Made by a program: the position numbers and the translations under genes
The notes under the pieces: model-generated
The model's database searches: none
The model's input: only the letters and a program-made list of their open reading frames with translations
What the model was told of the DNA's origin: nothing
NCBI RefSeq assembly: GCF_003284935.1
Contig: NZ_QMEV01000046.1
Location: 1 to 43,133, forward strand
Reading direction: 5' to 3'
Length of the DNA stretch: 43,133 nt
Source of the DNA: Mycobacterium colombiense
Lineage (GTDB): Bacteria > Actinomycetota > Actinomycetes > Mycobacteriales > Mycobacteriaceae
Shown: positions 1 through 8,748 of the stretch, one piece after another
Numbering within the stretch: position 1 is the first letter of the stretch
Layout of the letters: every line of letters starts with the position of its first letter

Positions 1-755
1 TCCTGCGCCGCGGCCACCCGGGGGCGGGCGGCGATCCGCCGCTGGGAGAAGTCGGCGACCTGCTGGGTCAACACGGCGTGGCGCGCCACCCGCTCGTCGA
101 CCTCGGCGACCGCCGCCGCGCACTCGGCGACCGCGGCCTCGGCGTCGGCCAGCCGGGTGATCGCGGCGGCCCACTCCCCCGTCGGGCGTCCGGTCGGGGT
201 GAAGTAACGCCCGTATTCGGCGTCGATGCGTTCGATGAGCAATGGCTCGGTGCCGCACAGCCCGCCGCTATCGCCTGCGGCGACATCGAGCGCGCGGGAG
301 AGCGCGTCGCACCCGGACAGATCGACCGCGGCGGTCGACGCCGACTGCAGCACCCGCTGGGCGTGCCACAGGTCGCTGTCCACCGTCTCGGCCAGCATCG
401 CCCGGACCCGTTCGTGGGCTTCGTCGCCGGTCAGTTGTTCGCGGCAGGGCCGGACCACCGTCAGCTCTGTCTCGCACTTCTTGTGAAAACGCTTACGATA
501 GACGAATCGGTAAGGACCGCAACTGATTTCGGCGGATACCTCGGAGCCCACGTCGCTGTGGGTCGGCTTGACCTGTTTGACTTCCTTCTTCGTCGAGCGG
601 TCGCGGGCCTCCAACAACAGGTCCAGGGCTTCGATCATCGACGACTTGCCGATTTCGTTGGCGCCGCACACCACCACGACCCCATGATCGGGGAATTCGA
701 TTTCCCGGTGCGAAATCCCGCGGTAGTTGGTCAGGATCAGCCGGTGCAGCTTCAC
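1..755 (-). CDS. SbcC/RecN-like DNA-repair ATPase, N-terminal part (Rv1278-like; cut by window edge)
   Basis: The reading frame starts at GTG 755 and runs off the left edge, so only about 251 N-terminal residues are present. It opens MKLHRLILTNYRG, the usual start of SMC/Rad50/SbcC ATPases, followed by a Walker A loop GANEIGKSS near residue 31. The remainder turns into a charged helical stretch of the kind that begins a coiled coil. The start overlaps the stop of the upstream SbcD-like nuclease gene by four bases (GTGA, 752-755), so the two are almost certainly co-translated and probably form a Mre11/Rad50-like nuclease-ATPase pair acting on DNA ends. M. tuberculosis Rv1278 is recalled as about 875 residues; the rest lies outside the window. 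The identity rests on remembered similarity and the motif. Confidence 0.85.
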   Translation of the reverse strand, partial: MKLHRLILTNYRGISHREIEFPDHGVVVVCGANEIGKSSMIEALDLLLEARDRSTKKEVKQVKPTHSDVGSEVSAEISCGPYRFVYRKRFHKKCETELTVVRPCREQLTGDEAHERVRAMLAETVDSDLWHAQRVLQSASTAAVDLSGCDALSRALDVAAGDSGGLCGTEPLLIERIDAEYGRYFTPTGRPTGEWAAAITRLADAEAAVAECAAAVAEVDERVARHAVLTQQVADFSQRRIAARPRVAAAQ

Positions 756-1903
756 GCCGCGCCCCGGTCGGTGAGGCGCAGCAACAGCGCCAGCGCCGCC
801 TGCGCGTCGACGGCGGTCGCGGAGTCCTCCTCGCGGGCCGTCGCCACCAGCTCTTCGACCGCCGCGGCGGCGAAACCTCCGATGCCGAGATCGCTGAATT
901 CGCCGTCGGCCGGGATCACCGCCAGGTCGGTGTGACGTTCCCAGAGGCCCAGCCACGCGAACAGCCGTGCGTATTTGTCCAGGCAGGCGTCCAGCGCGGC
1001 GCGGTCGGTGACCGTCAGCGACCCGGTCAGCGCCAGGCGCACCACGGTCCGGTCCTTCTCGGTCATCAGGTCGAGGTTCAGGTCGAGATCGGCGATGTCT
1101 CGGCTGGTGTCGACCTGTCGGTGCATGGTGACGAACCGCCAGCTTCCGACGCGTCGCGGCGTCACGGACACCGCCCGCCGCGGGTCGGCCTCGTCGATGT
1201 CGACGATCAGGACGTGGCCTGGGTCGGATTCCACGTCGTCGAAATTGGTGACTTCCGGGGAGCCGGAGTACCACACCCGGCCGCTGCCGCCGACCTGGGT
1301 GAGTGAGTGCTTGTCCCCCAGCGCCACGTAGTGCACCGCGCCGCGGGACAGCGCGTCGTCGACTGTGGCGAGCCGGATCAGCGAGGGCTTGTCCCGATCG
1401 GGATCCAGGATGTCCACCCCACCGTGCGCCACCAGGATCCGGGTGACCGCGGCGGCGGGCAGTTCGTCGAGGACGTCGGCGACCAGGTCGGTGGTCGGCA
1501 CCTTCGATCGCCACGGCGCGGCGACGATCTCCAGTCCGGGACGCACCCGATGCGGGCCGGCCTGGTCGAGCACCGTCACGTTGTCGGGGCGCTCGGCGGC
1601 GAACAGCGCGCTGGTGTACACCGACGAGGCGTCTAAGGGATCGTGGTTTCCGGGCAACAGGTAGACCGGAATCCCGATGGCGCGCATGGCTTCCAGGGAC
1701 TGTCCGATGACCTTTGGGGGAAGCTGATTGTGTTCGAAGACGTCGCCCGACACGACGACGAACTCGGCGCCGACCTCTGCCGCCAACGCGCCCAGACCGG
1801 CAACCGCGTCGCGGCGGGCCGCCGAATAGCGCGGCTGCGCGTCACCGGCGAGGAAGTGCCGGGTCATGCCCAGCTGCCAGTCGGCGGTGTGCAGGAATCG
1901 CAT
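752..1903 (-). CDS. SbcD/Mre11-like metallophosphoesterase exonuclease (Rv1277-like)
   Basis: 383 residues from ATG 1903, preceded by a strong ribosome binding site (GAAAGGGGG, 1912-1920). The calcineurin-like phosphoesterase motifs appear in order: FLHTADWQLG at the N terminus, VVSGDVFEHNQ, LLPGNHDPLD, LVAHGGVD and ALGDKHS. These supply the Asp/His/Asn ligands of a two-metal nuclease site. An open frame continues upstream to 2143, but that extension is low-complexity, lacks similarity and is not preceded by a binding site, so the internal ATG is preferred. The stop overlaps the start of the SbcC-like ATPase gene by four bases. By family the protein would trim or open DNA ends with its ATPase partner. 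Nuclease class is confident; substrate is inferred. Confidence 0.9.
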   Translation of the reverse strand: MRFLHTADWQLGMTRHFLAGDAQPRYSAARRDAVAGLGALAAEVGAEFVVVSGDVFEHNQLPPKVIGQSLEAMRAIGIPVYLLPGNHDPLDASSVYTSALFAAERPDNVTVLDQAGPHRVRPGLEIVAAPWRSKVPTTDLVADVLDELPAAAVTRILVAHGGVDILDPDRDKPSLIRLATVDDALSRGAVHYVALGDKHSLTQVGGSGRVWYSGSPEVTNFDDVESDPGHVLIVDIDEADPRRAVSVTPRRVGSWRFVTMHRQVDTSRDIADLDLNLDLMTEKDRTVVRLALTGSLTVTDRAALDACLDKYARLFAWLGLWERHTDLAVIPADGEFSDLGIGGFAAAAVEELVATAREEDSATAVDAQAALALLLRLTDRGAA

Positions 1904-2262
1904 GCCGGCGACCCCCTTTCGAAGTGCGTGTTTACCGGGGCATCGCGAGTTTAGGTCTGCGCACCGACAAGACGCGGGACCTCGATCGGCAGGTCTTGGT
2001 GTGAGAAATCCGGCCAGGTCCTGGGGTTGTCGATCGGCGGGTCGAATCCGGGCCGACACCGACTCGAGGCCGCGGTCAGAAACCCTGGCGACCGTGCCGC
2101 AGATGAGTTGCGCCAGTGTGAATCTAGACCAGAAGACCTGCACAAGCCGGTGCGGTCAGTCTCGGTACGTGGGAACTGCCGCAATGCCTTTAGATCGGCA
2201 CGGTGAAGGTGCCGTTGCAGCACGCTTGGGGAAAGCGACGTAGGAGATGGCTGCGACCCAAG
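1904..2262. other. intergenic region, 359 bp
   Basis: Lies between the start of the SbcD-like gene and the stop of the secreted proline-rich protein gene, both on the minus strand. Apart from the ribosome binding site at 1912-1920, I see no convincing gene, hairpin or promoter. The open frames here (for example 1951-2223 minus) are short, arginine-rich and look like chance frames in GC-rich DNA. Confidence 0.5.
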
Positions 2263-2841
2263 CTAACTTGGCGGGTTCACCGGCCTGCCGGGATTCGGAA
2301 ACGCCGGGTTGGTGTAGGCCGGCGTCTGTGGCTCATCGCCGGGATTCGGATTCATGGTTGGTGGTGGCCCGGACTCTGGCTCAGCCGATGGAGGCGGGGG
2401 TGCCCGGTGTTCGGGCGGTGGCGGCTTGGGCACCAGATAGTTCTTCCACGCGCCCGGCGGATTCGGTGCAGGGCCGATCGTGTTGTCCGGCCAGCGCCAT
2501 GAACAGCTACCGGAAGCACCCCCGAAATCGCCTGCGGGAATGGTCAACCCGAAACCCATGAAACTTCCACCGATGGGGGCGTTGCCACCTGGACCGCCCA
2601 TGTTCCATCCGCCGTATTCGCAGTGCCAGTGCGTGCTGTTCTCTTCGGTAGGAAAATCGCAGTAGTACGTCGTGGCTCCCGCCTCGAAGGTACTTCCGCC
2701 AACACCGGGATAGTCGCACACGCCGGGGCCCGGAAGGTTGCCGCCCGGCCCGGCCCAGGCTGCCGGCGAATTGAGGATCACCCAGAAGGTAACTCCCGGT
2801 GCCACAAGTAATCGAATTCCCGTGCGCAACGACTCTTTCAC
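2263..2841 (-). CDS. secreted proline-rich hypothetical protein
   Basis: 192 residues from GTG 2841, with AGAAGG about eight bases upstream; an in-frame TTG at 2865 has no better signal. The N terminus (VKESLRTGIRLLV...VILNSPAAWAG) is a classical signal peptide: basic start, hydrophobic core and an A-W-A cleavage site. The mature part has four to five cysteines (CDYPG, YYCDFP, HWHCEYGG, GSCSWRW) and many glycine and aromatic residues, so a disulfide-stabilised exported domain is likely. The last 60 residues are proline-rich (PKPPPPEHRAPPPPS and on), resembling a cell-wall-spanning tail. I do not recognise the family, and I recall no gene between Rv1276c and Rv1277 in M. tuberculosis. Expression is plausible from the start signal, but function is unknown. 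Confidence 0.7.
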   Translation of the reverse strand: MKESLRTGIRLLVAPGVTFWVILNSPAAWAGPGGNLPGPGVCDYPGVGGSTFEAGATTYYCDFPTEENSTHWHCEYGGWNMGGPGGNAPIGGSFMGFGLTIPAGDFGGASGSCSWRWPDNTIGPAPNPPGAWKNYLVPKPPPPEHRAPPPPSAEPESGPPPTMNPNPGDEPQTPAYTNPAFPNPGRPVNPPS

Positions 2842-3144
2842 TGTAACGCCTTCTGGCTTCGGCAATGGCAGCGCGTGCCTCGAGCGGGTGACTGCTATTC
2901 CAAGTTCTACAACGCCCGGGACATATTCGCAGAGGAATTAGGATTCGTCCCCTCGGCCGGTCCTGGCCGTCGGCGTCAGAGACCGTGCTGCCCGTCGACC
3001 GACCATCTCCACCCCGCTATGCCTACCGGGTGCAGCCGAGCTCGGCCCCGTCGTCTGCCAACCCACACCTCCCACCACCCCGAAAAACTGCGCGACGGCG
3101 ACGGGGATGACGACCGCGTGCCGCACTGATTAATCTGATTGCTC
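2842..3144. other. divergent intergenic region, 303 bp
   Basis: Separates the minus-strand secreted protein from the plus-strand phosphatase, so it should hold promoters for both. A candidate promoter for the phosphatase lies at its right end (listed separately). I see no small gene; the open frames across it have no credible start signals. Confidence 0.5.
3107..3136 (+). promoter_or_regulatory. candidate promoter of the SixA-like gene, possibly leaderless
   Basis: ATGACG (3107-3112), an 18-base gap and TAATCT (3131-3136) resemble SigA -35 and -10 elements. The -10 box ends eight bases before GTG 3145, so transcription would begin at or next to the start codon. No Shine-Dalgarno sequence precedes the GTG, which agrees with a leaderless transcript, common in mycobacteria. 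Confidence 0.35.
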
Positions 3145-3648
3145 GTGACTGGCCGGCGCACCTTGCTGTTGATGCGGCACGCGAAGTCCGATTACCCGCC
3201 CGGCGTCGCCGACCACGACCGGCCGTTGGCGCCGCGGGGAATCAGGCAAGCCGGACTGGCCGGCGACTGGATGCGCACCAATGCGCCGCCCATCGACGGC
3301 GTGCTGTGTTCCACGGCGACACGCACCCGGGAGACGTTGCTCAACACCGGCATCGACGCGCCGGTGCGATACAGCGAGCGCCTCTACGCCAGCACCCCCG
3401 GCACGTTGATCGACGAGATCAACACGGTGGACGACGCCGTCGGCACGCTGCTGGTCATCGGGCACGAACCGACGATGTCGGCCCTGGCGCTGGGGCTCAG
3501 CGGTGCGAGGAACACGAACGTCGGTGCCGCCGAAAGGATTTCGGCCAAGTTCCCCACGTCGGCGATCGCGGTGCTCACCGTGCCGGGCGCGTGGAAAGAC
3601 GTGGAACTCGGCGTGGCCACGCTGATCGGCTTCGAGGTGCCGCGCTAG
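3145..3648 (+). CDS. SixA-like histidine phosphatase (Rv1276c-like)
   Basis: 167 residues from GTG 3145. The N terminus TLLLMRHAKS carries the RH motif of the histidine phosphatase superfamily (His12, phosphohistidine nucleophile), and LLVIGHEPTMS holds the second conserved histidine. STATRTRETL supplies the conserved Arg of the phosphate pocket. Length matches the small SixA group, which removes phosphate from phosphohistidine in signalling or PTS proteins; the substrate in mycobacteria is not evident from sequence. It is convergent with lprC, ending 13 bases before that gene's stop. The earlier in-frame TTG at 3139 is less likely as a start. Confidence 0.88.
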   Translation: MTGRRTLLLMRHAKSDYPPGVADHDRPLAPRGIRQAGLAGDWMRTNAPPIDGVLCSTATRTRETLLNTGIDAPVRYSERLYASTPGTLIDEINTVDDAVGTLLVIGHEPTMSALALGLSGARNTNVGAAERISAKFPTSAIAVLTVPGAWKDVELGVATLIGFEVPR

Positions 3649-3661
3649 TCCGATTGCCCGA

Positions 3662-4234
3662 TCAGGAGTTCGTGGCCAGCGTCAGCTCCATCAGCTTGAT
3701 GGCCTGACCGCACGCGTCGATGCCCGGCGCCTGCGGGTTGACCCACCAGCCGACCACCCCGGCGGCATCGCTGGCCACGCCGCACGCGCCGTTCGCGTCG
3801 TCGGGCCGCATCACGATCGAGTCGATGCCGGCGATCGAACGCGTCTCGACCTTGTACTTCAAGAACTCCGCGACCTTGCGTTCGTTGGACAGGCTGCCCT
3901 GCTCGAACCAGAACCGGGTGATGTCGATCAGGCCGGCCGGGTTGGCCGCCTGCCAGCGGCAGATCGCGCCGACGAATGTGCTCTGGATGTCGAGCGGGTC
4001 GGCGCCCACCGTCTTGGCCAGGATGTCGCTGGTCAAGACCTCACACTCCTTGAGCAGGTTCGGATACTGCTGCTGAGAGTTGTTGTTGCGGGGCACATTG
4101 CCACCCGCCTTGACCGCGTTGCCCCCGATCGAGCGGGAACAGCCCGTCACCACCAACAGCGCCGCGATCAGCACGGCCACGGCGAGGCGGGCGCTCATTC
4201 TGCCGCGCGATCCCGCGCGCGTCGAGGCCATCAT
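3662..4234 (-). CDS. lprC: lipoprotein LprC-like
   Basis: 190 residues from ATG 4234, which overlaps the lprB stop codon as ATGA (4231-4234). The N terminus is basic and then hydrophobic, ending in the lipobox VVTGCSR, so the protein should be lipidated and anchored to the outside of the plasma membrane. The mature region has four further cysteines and a DUF3558-like look (cysteine near LKECEVLTSD, ICRWQAAN, GACGVA, DACGQA), as in M. tuberculosis LprC. It is the second gene of a two-lipoprotein operon with lprB. The two share the cysteine spacing and probably arose by duplication. No biochemical role can be read from sequence. Confidence 0.88.
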   Translation of the reverse strand: MMASTRAGSRGRMSARLAVAVLIAALLVVTGCSRSIGGNAVKAGGNVPRNNNSQQQYPNLLKECEVLTSDILAKTVGADPLDIQSTFVGAICRWQAANPAGLIDITRFWFEQGSLSNERKVAEFLKYKVETRSIAGIDSIVMRPDDANGACGVASDAAGVVGWWVNPQAPGIDACGQAIKLMELTLATNS

Positions 4235-4788
4235 TTCGAATTCGCAATCGACTGACGAGCCAGTTCCTTCGCGATGTCGCACGGCGGCGGGAACGGCTTC
4301 TGGCTGAAACTGATTGACCACTCGATGAAGTCGTCGGAGAACTGGATGCCCACCTCGCACAGCGAGTCGCCCAGATTGGGCTCGTTGCCGACGGCGATGA
4401 AACCGCCGTGGCCGTCGATGTTGATGTCATCGACGCTGGCACGCGAAAGTTCCTCGGTCTTGCGCTCCCGACCGATCGGGCTGCCGCGATACCAGGAGAA
4501 GGAGAAGTGCGGCCCCAGGATGCCGCCCCCGGCGAGCCACTGGCACCCGACGGAGTTGCGGGCGGTGTTGATCAACCCGGTGACCTTGGTGAGCTCCGCC
4601 ACGGTCTGGTCGCTGATGCCGCCGCACTGCGGGAACATCGCACCGTGGTTGCCCTGGCCGTTCTGCGGCGTCGACGAGGCCGTCGCGCCCGGTTTGTTGC
4701 CGCCGGAATCGGAGCAGCCCGCAGCCGCGGGGATCAGGATCGTCAATGCTGACGCCACGAGAGCCAGCGCCCTCGTGCTACGCCGCAC
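4231..4788 (-). CDS. lprB: lipoprotein LprB-like
   Basis: 185 residues from GTG 4788, the length I recall for M. tuberculosis LprB; an in-frame GTG at 4827 would add 13 residues but has no binding site. The signal peptide ends in the lipobox AAAGCSD. The mature domain (FPQCGGISDQTV, NSVGCQWLAGGG, GPHFSFSWYRGSPIGRE, SLCEVGIQFS, PPCDIAKEL) is DUF3558-like, with paired cysteines and a conserved FSWYRGSP stretch. It is translated together with lprC through a 4-base overlap. Together they lie divergent from the ABC exporter across about 170 bases. A surface lipoprotein is certain in kind; its ligand is unknown. Confidence 0.9.
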   Translation of the reverse strand: MRRSTRALALVASALTILIPAAAGCSDSGGNKPGATASSTPQNGQGNHGAMFPQCGGISDQTVAELTKVTGLINTARNSVGCQWLAGGGILGPHFSFSWYRGSPIGRERKTEELSRASVDDINIDGHGGFIAVGNEPNLGDSLCEVGIQFSDDFIEWSISFSQKPFPPPCDIAKELARQSIANSK

Positions 4789-4958
4789 CGCTACCCTGCT
4801 TCCGTTCCGCCCGCTGCTGGTCCACACGATGCACTGTAGCGGCAGCCCAGCGGGTCAACCACCGACGCGCCTGAGCAGGTATTTCGGGGCCGCAAACAAG
4901 TGGGGTGCCGACCTTGACCGTCCGGCGGTTGGCGGGGACGGTATGCGACAGTTACCCC

Positions 4959-6725
4959 ATGCTCCTGGCACTGCTGCGCCAGTACATCCAGCCGTACCGA
5001 CGGCTGGTGGCGGTGCTGATGGTGCTGCAGCTGATCGGCAACCTCGCGTCGCTATATCTGCCGACCGTCAACGCCGCCATCATCGACGAGGGCGTCGCCA
5101 AGGGCGACACCACCACGATCGTCCGGCTGGGCATGGTCATGCTCGGGGTCACCGCGGTGCAGGTGCTGTGCTCGATCGGGGCGATCTATTTCGGCTCGCG
5201 CACCGGGATGGGCTTCGGCCGCGACCTGCGCGCCGCCATGTTCGAGCACGTCACCACCTTTTCCGAACGCGAGACCGCCCGGTTCGGAGCGCCGACGCTG
5301 CTCACGCGCAGCACCAATGACGTGCGGCAAATCCAGTACCTGGTCCAGATCAGCGGCACCGTGCTGGTGACGGCCCCGATCATGTGCCTCGGCGGGATCG
5401 TCATGGCCATCCGCCAGGAGGCCGCGCTGACGTGGCTGCTGCTGGTCAGCGTGCCGATCATGGCGGTGGCCAACTACTGGGTGATGTCGCACATGCTGCC
5501 GCTGTTCCGCCGCATGCAGGGCCTGATCGACGGCATCAATCGGGTGATGCGCGACCAGCTGGCCGGCGTCCGGGTGGTCCGCGCGTTCGCGCGGGAAGGT
5601 TTCGAACGTGACCGCTTCGCCCGCGCCAACACCGCCCTGTCGAACACCGCACTGACCGCGGGCAACTGGCAAGCGTTGATGCTGCCGGTGACCACGCTGA
5701 CCATCAACGTGTCCAGCGTCGCGCTGATCTGGTTCGGTGGGTTGCGCATCGACCGCGGCCAGATGCAGGTCGGTTCGCTGACCGCCTTCCTGGCGTACTT
5801 CACCCAGATCCTGATGGCGGTGCTGATGGCGACGATGACGCTGGTGGTGTTGCCGCGCGCCTCGGTGTGCGCCGAGCGGATCACCGAGGTGCTCGCCACC
5901 CGCCCGGCGGTCACCGATCCCCCGAACCCGCGGTCCCCGCGCGGCGCCATCACCGGAGCGGTGCGCCTGGACGGCGCGACATTCACCTATCCGGGCGCCG
6001 ACCGCCCTGTGCTGCAGGACATTTCGCTGACCGCGCTGCCCGGAACCACCACCGCCGTCGTCGGCAGCACCGGCTCGGGAAAGTCGACGCTGGTGTCGCT
6101 GATCTGCCGGCTCTACGACGTGACCGGCGGGTCCGTCTCGGTCGACGGCATCGACGTCCGCGATTACCAGACCGAGCGGCTGTGGTCGGCGATCGGACTG
6201 GTCCCCCAGCGCGGCTACCTGTTCTCCGGGACGGTCGCGGACAACCTGCGCTATGGCGCCGCCCCGCACCAAGTGCTTACCGACGAACAGATGTGGGAGG
6301 CGTTGCGGGTGGCCGGCGCCGACGATTTCGTGCGGGCCCACGATGACGGGTTGCAGATGCGGGTGGCCCAAGGTGGCGTCAATTTCTCCGGCGGGCAGCG
6401 GCAGCGAATCGCCATCGCCCGGGCGGTCATCCGCCGCCCGGCCATCTATTTGTTCGACGACTCCTTCGCCGCGCTCGACGCGCGCACCGACGCGCGGGTG
6501 CGTGCCTCGCTACGGGATGCTGCCCGGGACGCCACCGTCATCGTTGTCACACAACGGATTTCGATCGCGTCCACAGCCGACCAGGTGATCGTGATCGACA
6601 ACGGCAATCTGGTGGGCGCCGGCACTCACGAATCGCTGCTGGCCGATTGCACCGCCTACGCCGAATTCGCCGACTCGCAGTCCGTCGGCGCCGTGCGATC
6701 CGGTCGAGTCGGGGGCACGCCGTGA
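4959..6725 (+). CDS. ABC exporter half-transporter, degenerate-site subunit (Rv1273c-like)
   Basis: 588 residues from ATG 4959. Residues 1-300 form a six-helix exporter-type membrane domain; the C-terminal half is a nucleotide-binding domain with Walker A GSTGSGKST, signature FSGGQRQR and Walker B AIYLFDDSFAALD. The residue after the Walker B Asp is Asp rather than the catalytic Glu, so this subunit contributes a weak hydrolysis site. The gene overlaps the next by four bases (GTGA, 6722-6725), and the two products should form a heterodimer. M. tuberculosis Rv1272c has been linked to long-chain fatty-acid transport; the substrate here is not visible. An upstream in-frame GTG at 4905 is possible, but the similarity begins at MLLALLRQYI. 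Confidence 0.93.
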   Translation: MLLALLRQYIQPYRRLVAVLMVLQLIGNLASLYLPTVNAAIIDEGVAKGDTTTIVRLGMVMLGVTAVQVLCSIGAIYFGSRTGMGFGRDLRAAMFEHVTTFSERETARFGAPTLLTRSTNDVRQIQYLVQISGTVLVTAPIMCLGGIVMAIRQEAALTWLLLVSVPIMAVANYWVMSHMLPLFRRMQGLIDGINRVMRDQLAGVRVVRAFAREGFERDRFARANTALSNTALTAGNWQALMLPVTTLTINVSSVALIWFGGLRIDRGQMQVGSLTAFLAYFTQILMAVLMATMTLVVLPRASVCAERITEVLATRPAVTDPPNPRSPRGAITGAVRLDGATFTYPGADRPVLQDISLTALPGTTTAVVGSTGSGKSTLVSLICRLYDVTGGSVSVDGIDVRDYQTERLWSAIGLVPQRGYLFSGTVADNLRYGAAPHQVLTDEQMWEALRVAGADDFVRAHDDGLQMRVAQGGVNFSGGQRQRIAIARAVIRRPAIYLFDDSFAALDARTDARVRASLRDAARDATVIVVTQRISIASTADQVIVIDNGNLVGAGTHESLLADCTAYAEFADSQSVGAVRSGRVGGTP

Positions 6726-8617
6726 CCCCCGCGGCCACCCGGGCCGCCAACCCGCAGGCCCCCGCAACCCGTTCCCGTGACTTCTGGGGTTCGGCCGCCC
6801 GCCTGGTGAAACGGCTTGCGCCGCAACGACAGCTGTGCATCGCGGTCATCGCGCTGGGTGTCACCGGCACGGCCATCGGGGTGGTCGTCCCGCGAATCCT
6901 GGGCCACGCCACCGATTTGCTGTTCAACGGTGTCATCGGGCGCCAGCTGCCCGCCGGAATGACCAAGACCCAGGCCGTCGCGGCCGCACGGGGCCGAGGC
7001 GCCGACACCTTCGCCGACTTGTTGTCCGGGATGAACGTGACGCCGGGGCAGGGCGTGGACTTCGGGGCGGTCGCACGAACGCTGGCGCTGGCGCTGACCC
7101 TCTATCTCGCTTCCGCGCTGCTGATGTGGATGCAGGCCCGGCTGCTCAACGTCACCGTGCAGCGCACCATGGTGGCTCTGCGTTCCGATGTCGAGGACAA
7201 AATCCATCGGCTGCCGCTGTCCTACTTCGACCGACGCCAGCGTGGCGAGGTGCTGAGCCGGGTCACCAACGACGTCGACAACATCCAATCGTCGCTGGCG
7301 ATGACGATCAGCCAGCTGCTGACGTCGGTTCTGACCGTGGTGGCGGTGCTGGCGATGATGCTGTCCATCTCGCCGCTGCTGGTGATGATCACCGTGCTGA
7401 CGGTGCCGCTGTCGCTGTTGGCGACGCGCGCTATCGCGCGACGTTCGCACCGCCTGTTCGTCGCGCAGTGGACCAGCATCGGGCGCCTGAACGCCCACAT
7501 CGAGGAGACCTACAGCGGTTTCACGGTCGTCACGACGTTCGGCCACCAGGCGGCGGCGCGCGAGCAGTTCCGCACCCTCAACGACGACGTCTACCGGGCC
7601 AGCTTCGGCGCTCAATTCCTCTCCGGGCTGGTGGCACCGGCGACGACGTTCATCGGCAACCTCGGTTACGTCGCCGTCGCGGTGGTGGGCGGCCTGCAGG
7701 TCGCCACCGGCCACATCACCCTGGGCAATATCCAGGCGTTCATTCAATACGTGCGGCAGTTCAACTCACCGCTGAGCCAGCTCGCCGGCATGTACAACAC
7801 CCTGCAGTCCGGGGTGGCCAGCGCCGAGCGCATCTTCGCGCTGCTCGACGAACCCGAGGAAGCGCCGGATCCGGTCCCGGCCGACTCCTCCCCGCAGCCT
7901 CGTGGGCGCGTCGAATTCGCCCACGTGAGCTTCGCCTACCGCCCGGGCACCCCGGTGATCGAAGACCTGTCGATGGTGGCCGAACCGGGCAGCACGGTGG
8001 CGATCGTCGGACCGACCGGAGCGGGCAAAACCACGCTGGTGAACCTGCTGATGCGGTTCTACGACGTCGACGCGGGCCAGATCCTGCTCGACGGTGTCGA
8101 CATCAGCACGCTGGACCGCCGGTCGCTGCGGTCGCGCATCGGCATGGTGCTGCAGGACACCTGGCTTTTCGAGGGGACGATCGCGGAGAACATCGCCTAT
8201 GGACGTCCCGACGCCGGCGAGGACGAGGTGCTCGAAGCCGCCAAGGCCGCCTACGTCGACCGTTTTGTCCGGACGTTGCCGGCCGGCTACCAGACCCGGA
8301 TCAGCGGTGACGGAGGCAACATCAGCGCCGGCGAGAAGCAACTCATCACGATCGCGCGCGCGTTCCTTGCCCGCCCTCAGTTGTTGATCCTGGACGAGGC
8401 GACCAGCTCGGTCGATACCCGCACCGAGGCCGTCATTCAGCACGCGATGTGCGAGCTGCGCCGCGATCGCACGAGTTTCATTATCGCGCACCGACTTTCG
8501 ACCATCCGCGACGCCGACCGCATCGTGGTGGTCGAGGCCGGCCGGATCGTCGAACAGGGCAATCATGCCGACCTGCTGGCCCGGCGCGGCGCGTATTACG
8601 CGATGACACAGGCGTAA
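6722..8617 (+). CDS. ABC exporter half-transporter, catalytic subunit (Rv1272c-like)
   Basis: 631 residues from GTG 6722, the same length as recalled for M. tuberculosis Rv1272c. An exporter membrane domain carries an unusually long extracellular loop between helices 1 and 2 (about residues 65-125, GVIGRQLPAGMTKTQ and on). The nucleotide-binding domain has Walker A GPTGAGKTT, a degenerate signature ISAGEKQL in place of LSGGQ, and an intact Walker B LLILDEATSSVD with catalytic Glu. Combined with its partner's intact signature but DD Walker B, this gives one consensus and one degenerate ATP site, the hallmark of asymmetric heterodimeric exporters. The start is fixed by the GTGA overlap with the upstream gene. 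Confidence 0.94.
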   Translation: MTPAATRAANPQAPATRSRDFWGSAARLVKRLAPQRQLCIAVIALGVTGTAIGVVVPRILGHATDLLFNGVIGRQLPAGMTKTQAVAAARGRGADTFADLLSGMNVTPGQGVDFGAVARTLALALTLYLASALLMWMQARLLNVTVQRTMVALRSDVEDKIHRLPLSYFDRRQRGEVLSRVTNDVDNIQSSLAMTISQLLTSVLTVVAVLAMMLSISPLLVMITVLTVPLSLLATRAIARRSHRLFVAQWTSIGRLNAHIEETYSGFTVVTTFGHQAAAREQFRTLNDDVYRASFGAQFLSGLVAPATTFIGNLGYVAVAVVGGLQVATGHITLGNIQAFIQYVRQFNSPLSQLAGMYNTLQSGVASAERIFALLDEPEEAPDPVPADSSPQPRGRVEFAHVSFAYRPGTPVIEDLSMVAEPGSTVAIVGPTGAGKTTLVNLLMRFYDVDAGQILLDGVDISTLDRRSLRSRIGMVLQDTWLFEGTIAENIAYGRPDAGEDEVLEAAKAAYVDRFVRTLPAGYQTRISGDGGNISAGEKQLITIARAFLARPQLLILDEATSSVDTRTEAVIQHAMCELRRDRTSFIIAHRLSTIRDADRIVVVEAGRIVEQGNHADLLARRGAYYAMTQA

Positions 8618-8748
8618 TGCCGCGCGTCTGGCGCGCGCATTGATAAGCGCCCGCGATCGCTACCAAGAAGTTATTGAGAAGACACCAAGGAACAAACGAG
8701 ACCCTGGGATCGTCCTACTCAATAACGCACCTGAAAGGGGTGGCAGCA

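Noticed and set aside
4274..5320. Plus-strand open frame spanning lprB antisense and the start of the ABC gene
   Set aside because: It overlaps two well-supported genes in the wrong frame or strand and has no family features.
5052..6371. Long minus-strand open frame (439 codons) opposite the ABC exporter gene
   Set aside because: It is antisense to a strongly conserved transporter, rich in His/Arg/Gly/Gln with no domain, and arises from codon-position GC bias.
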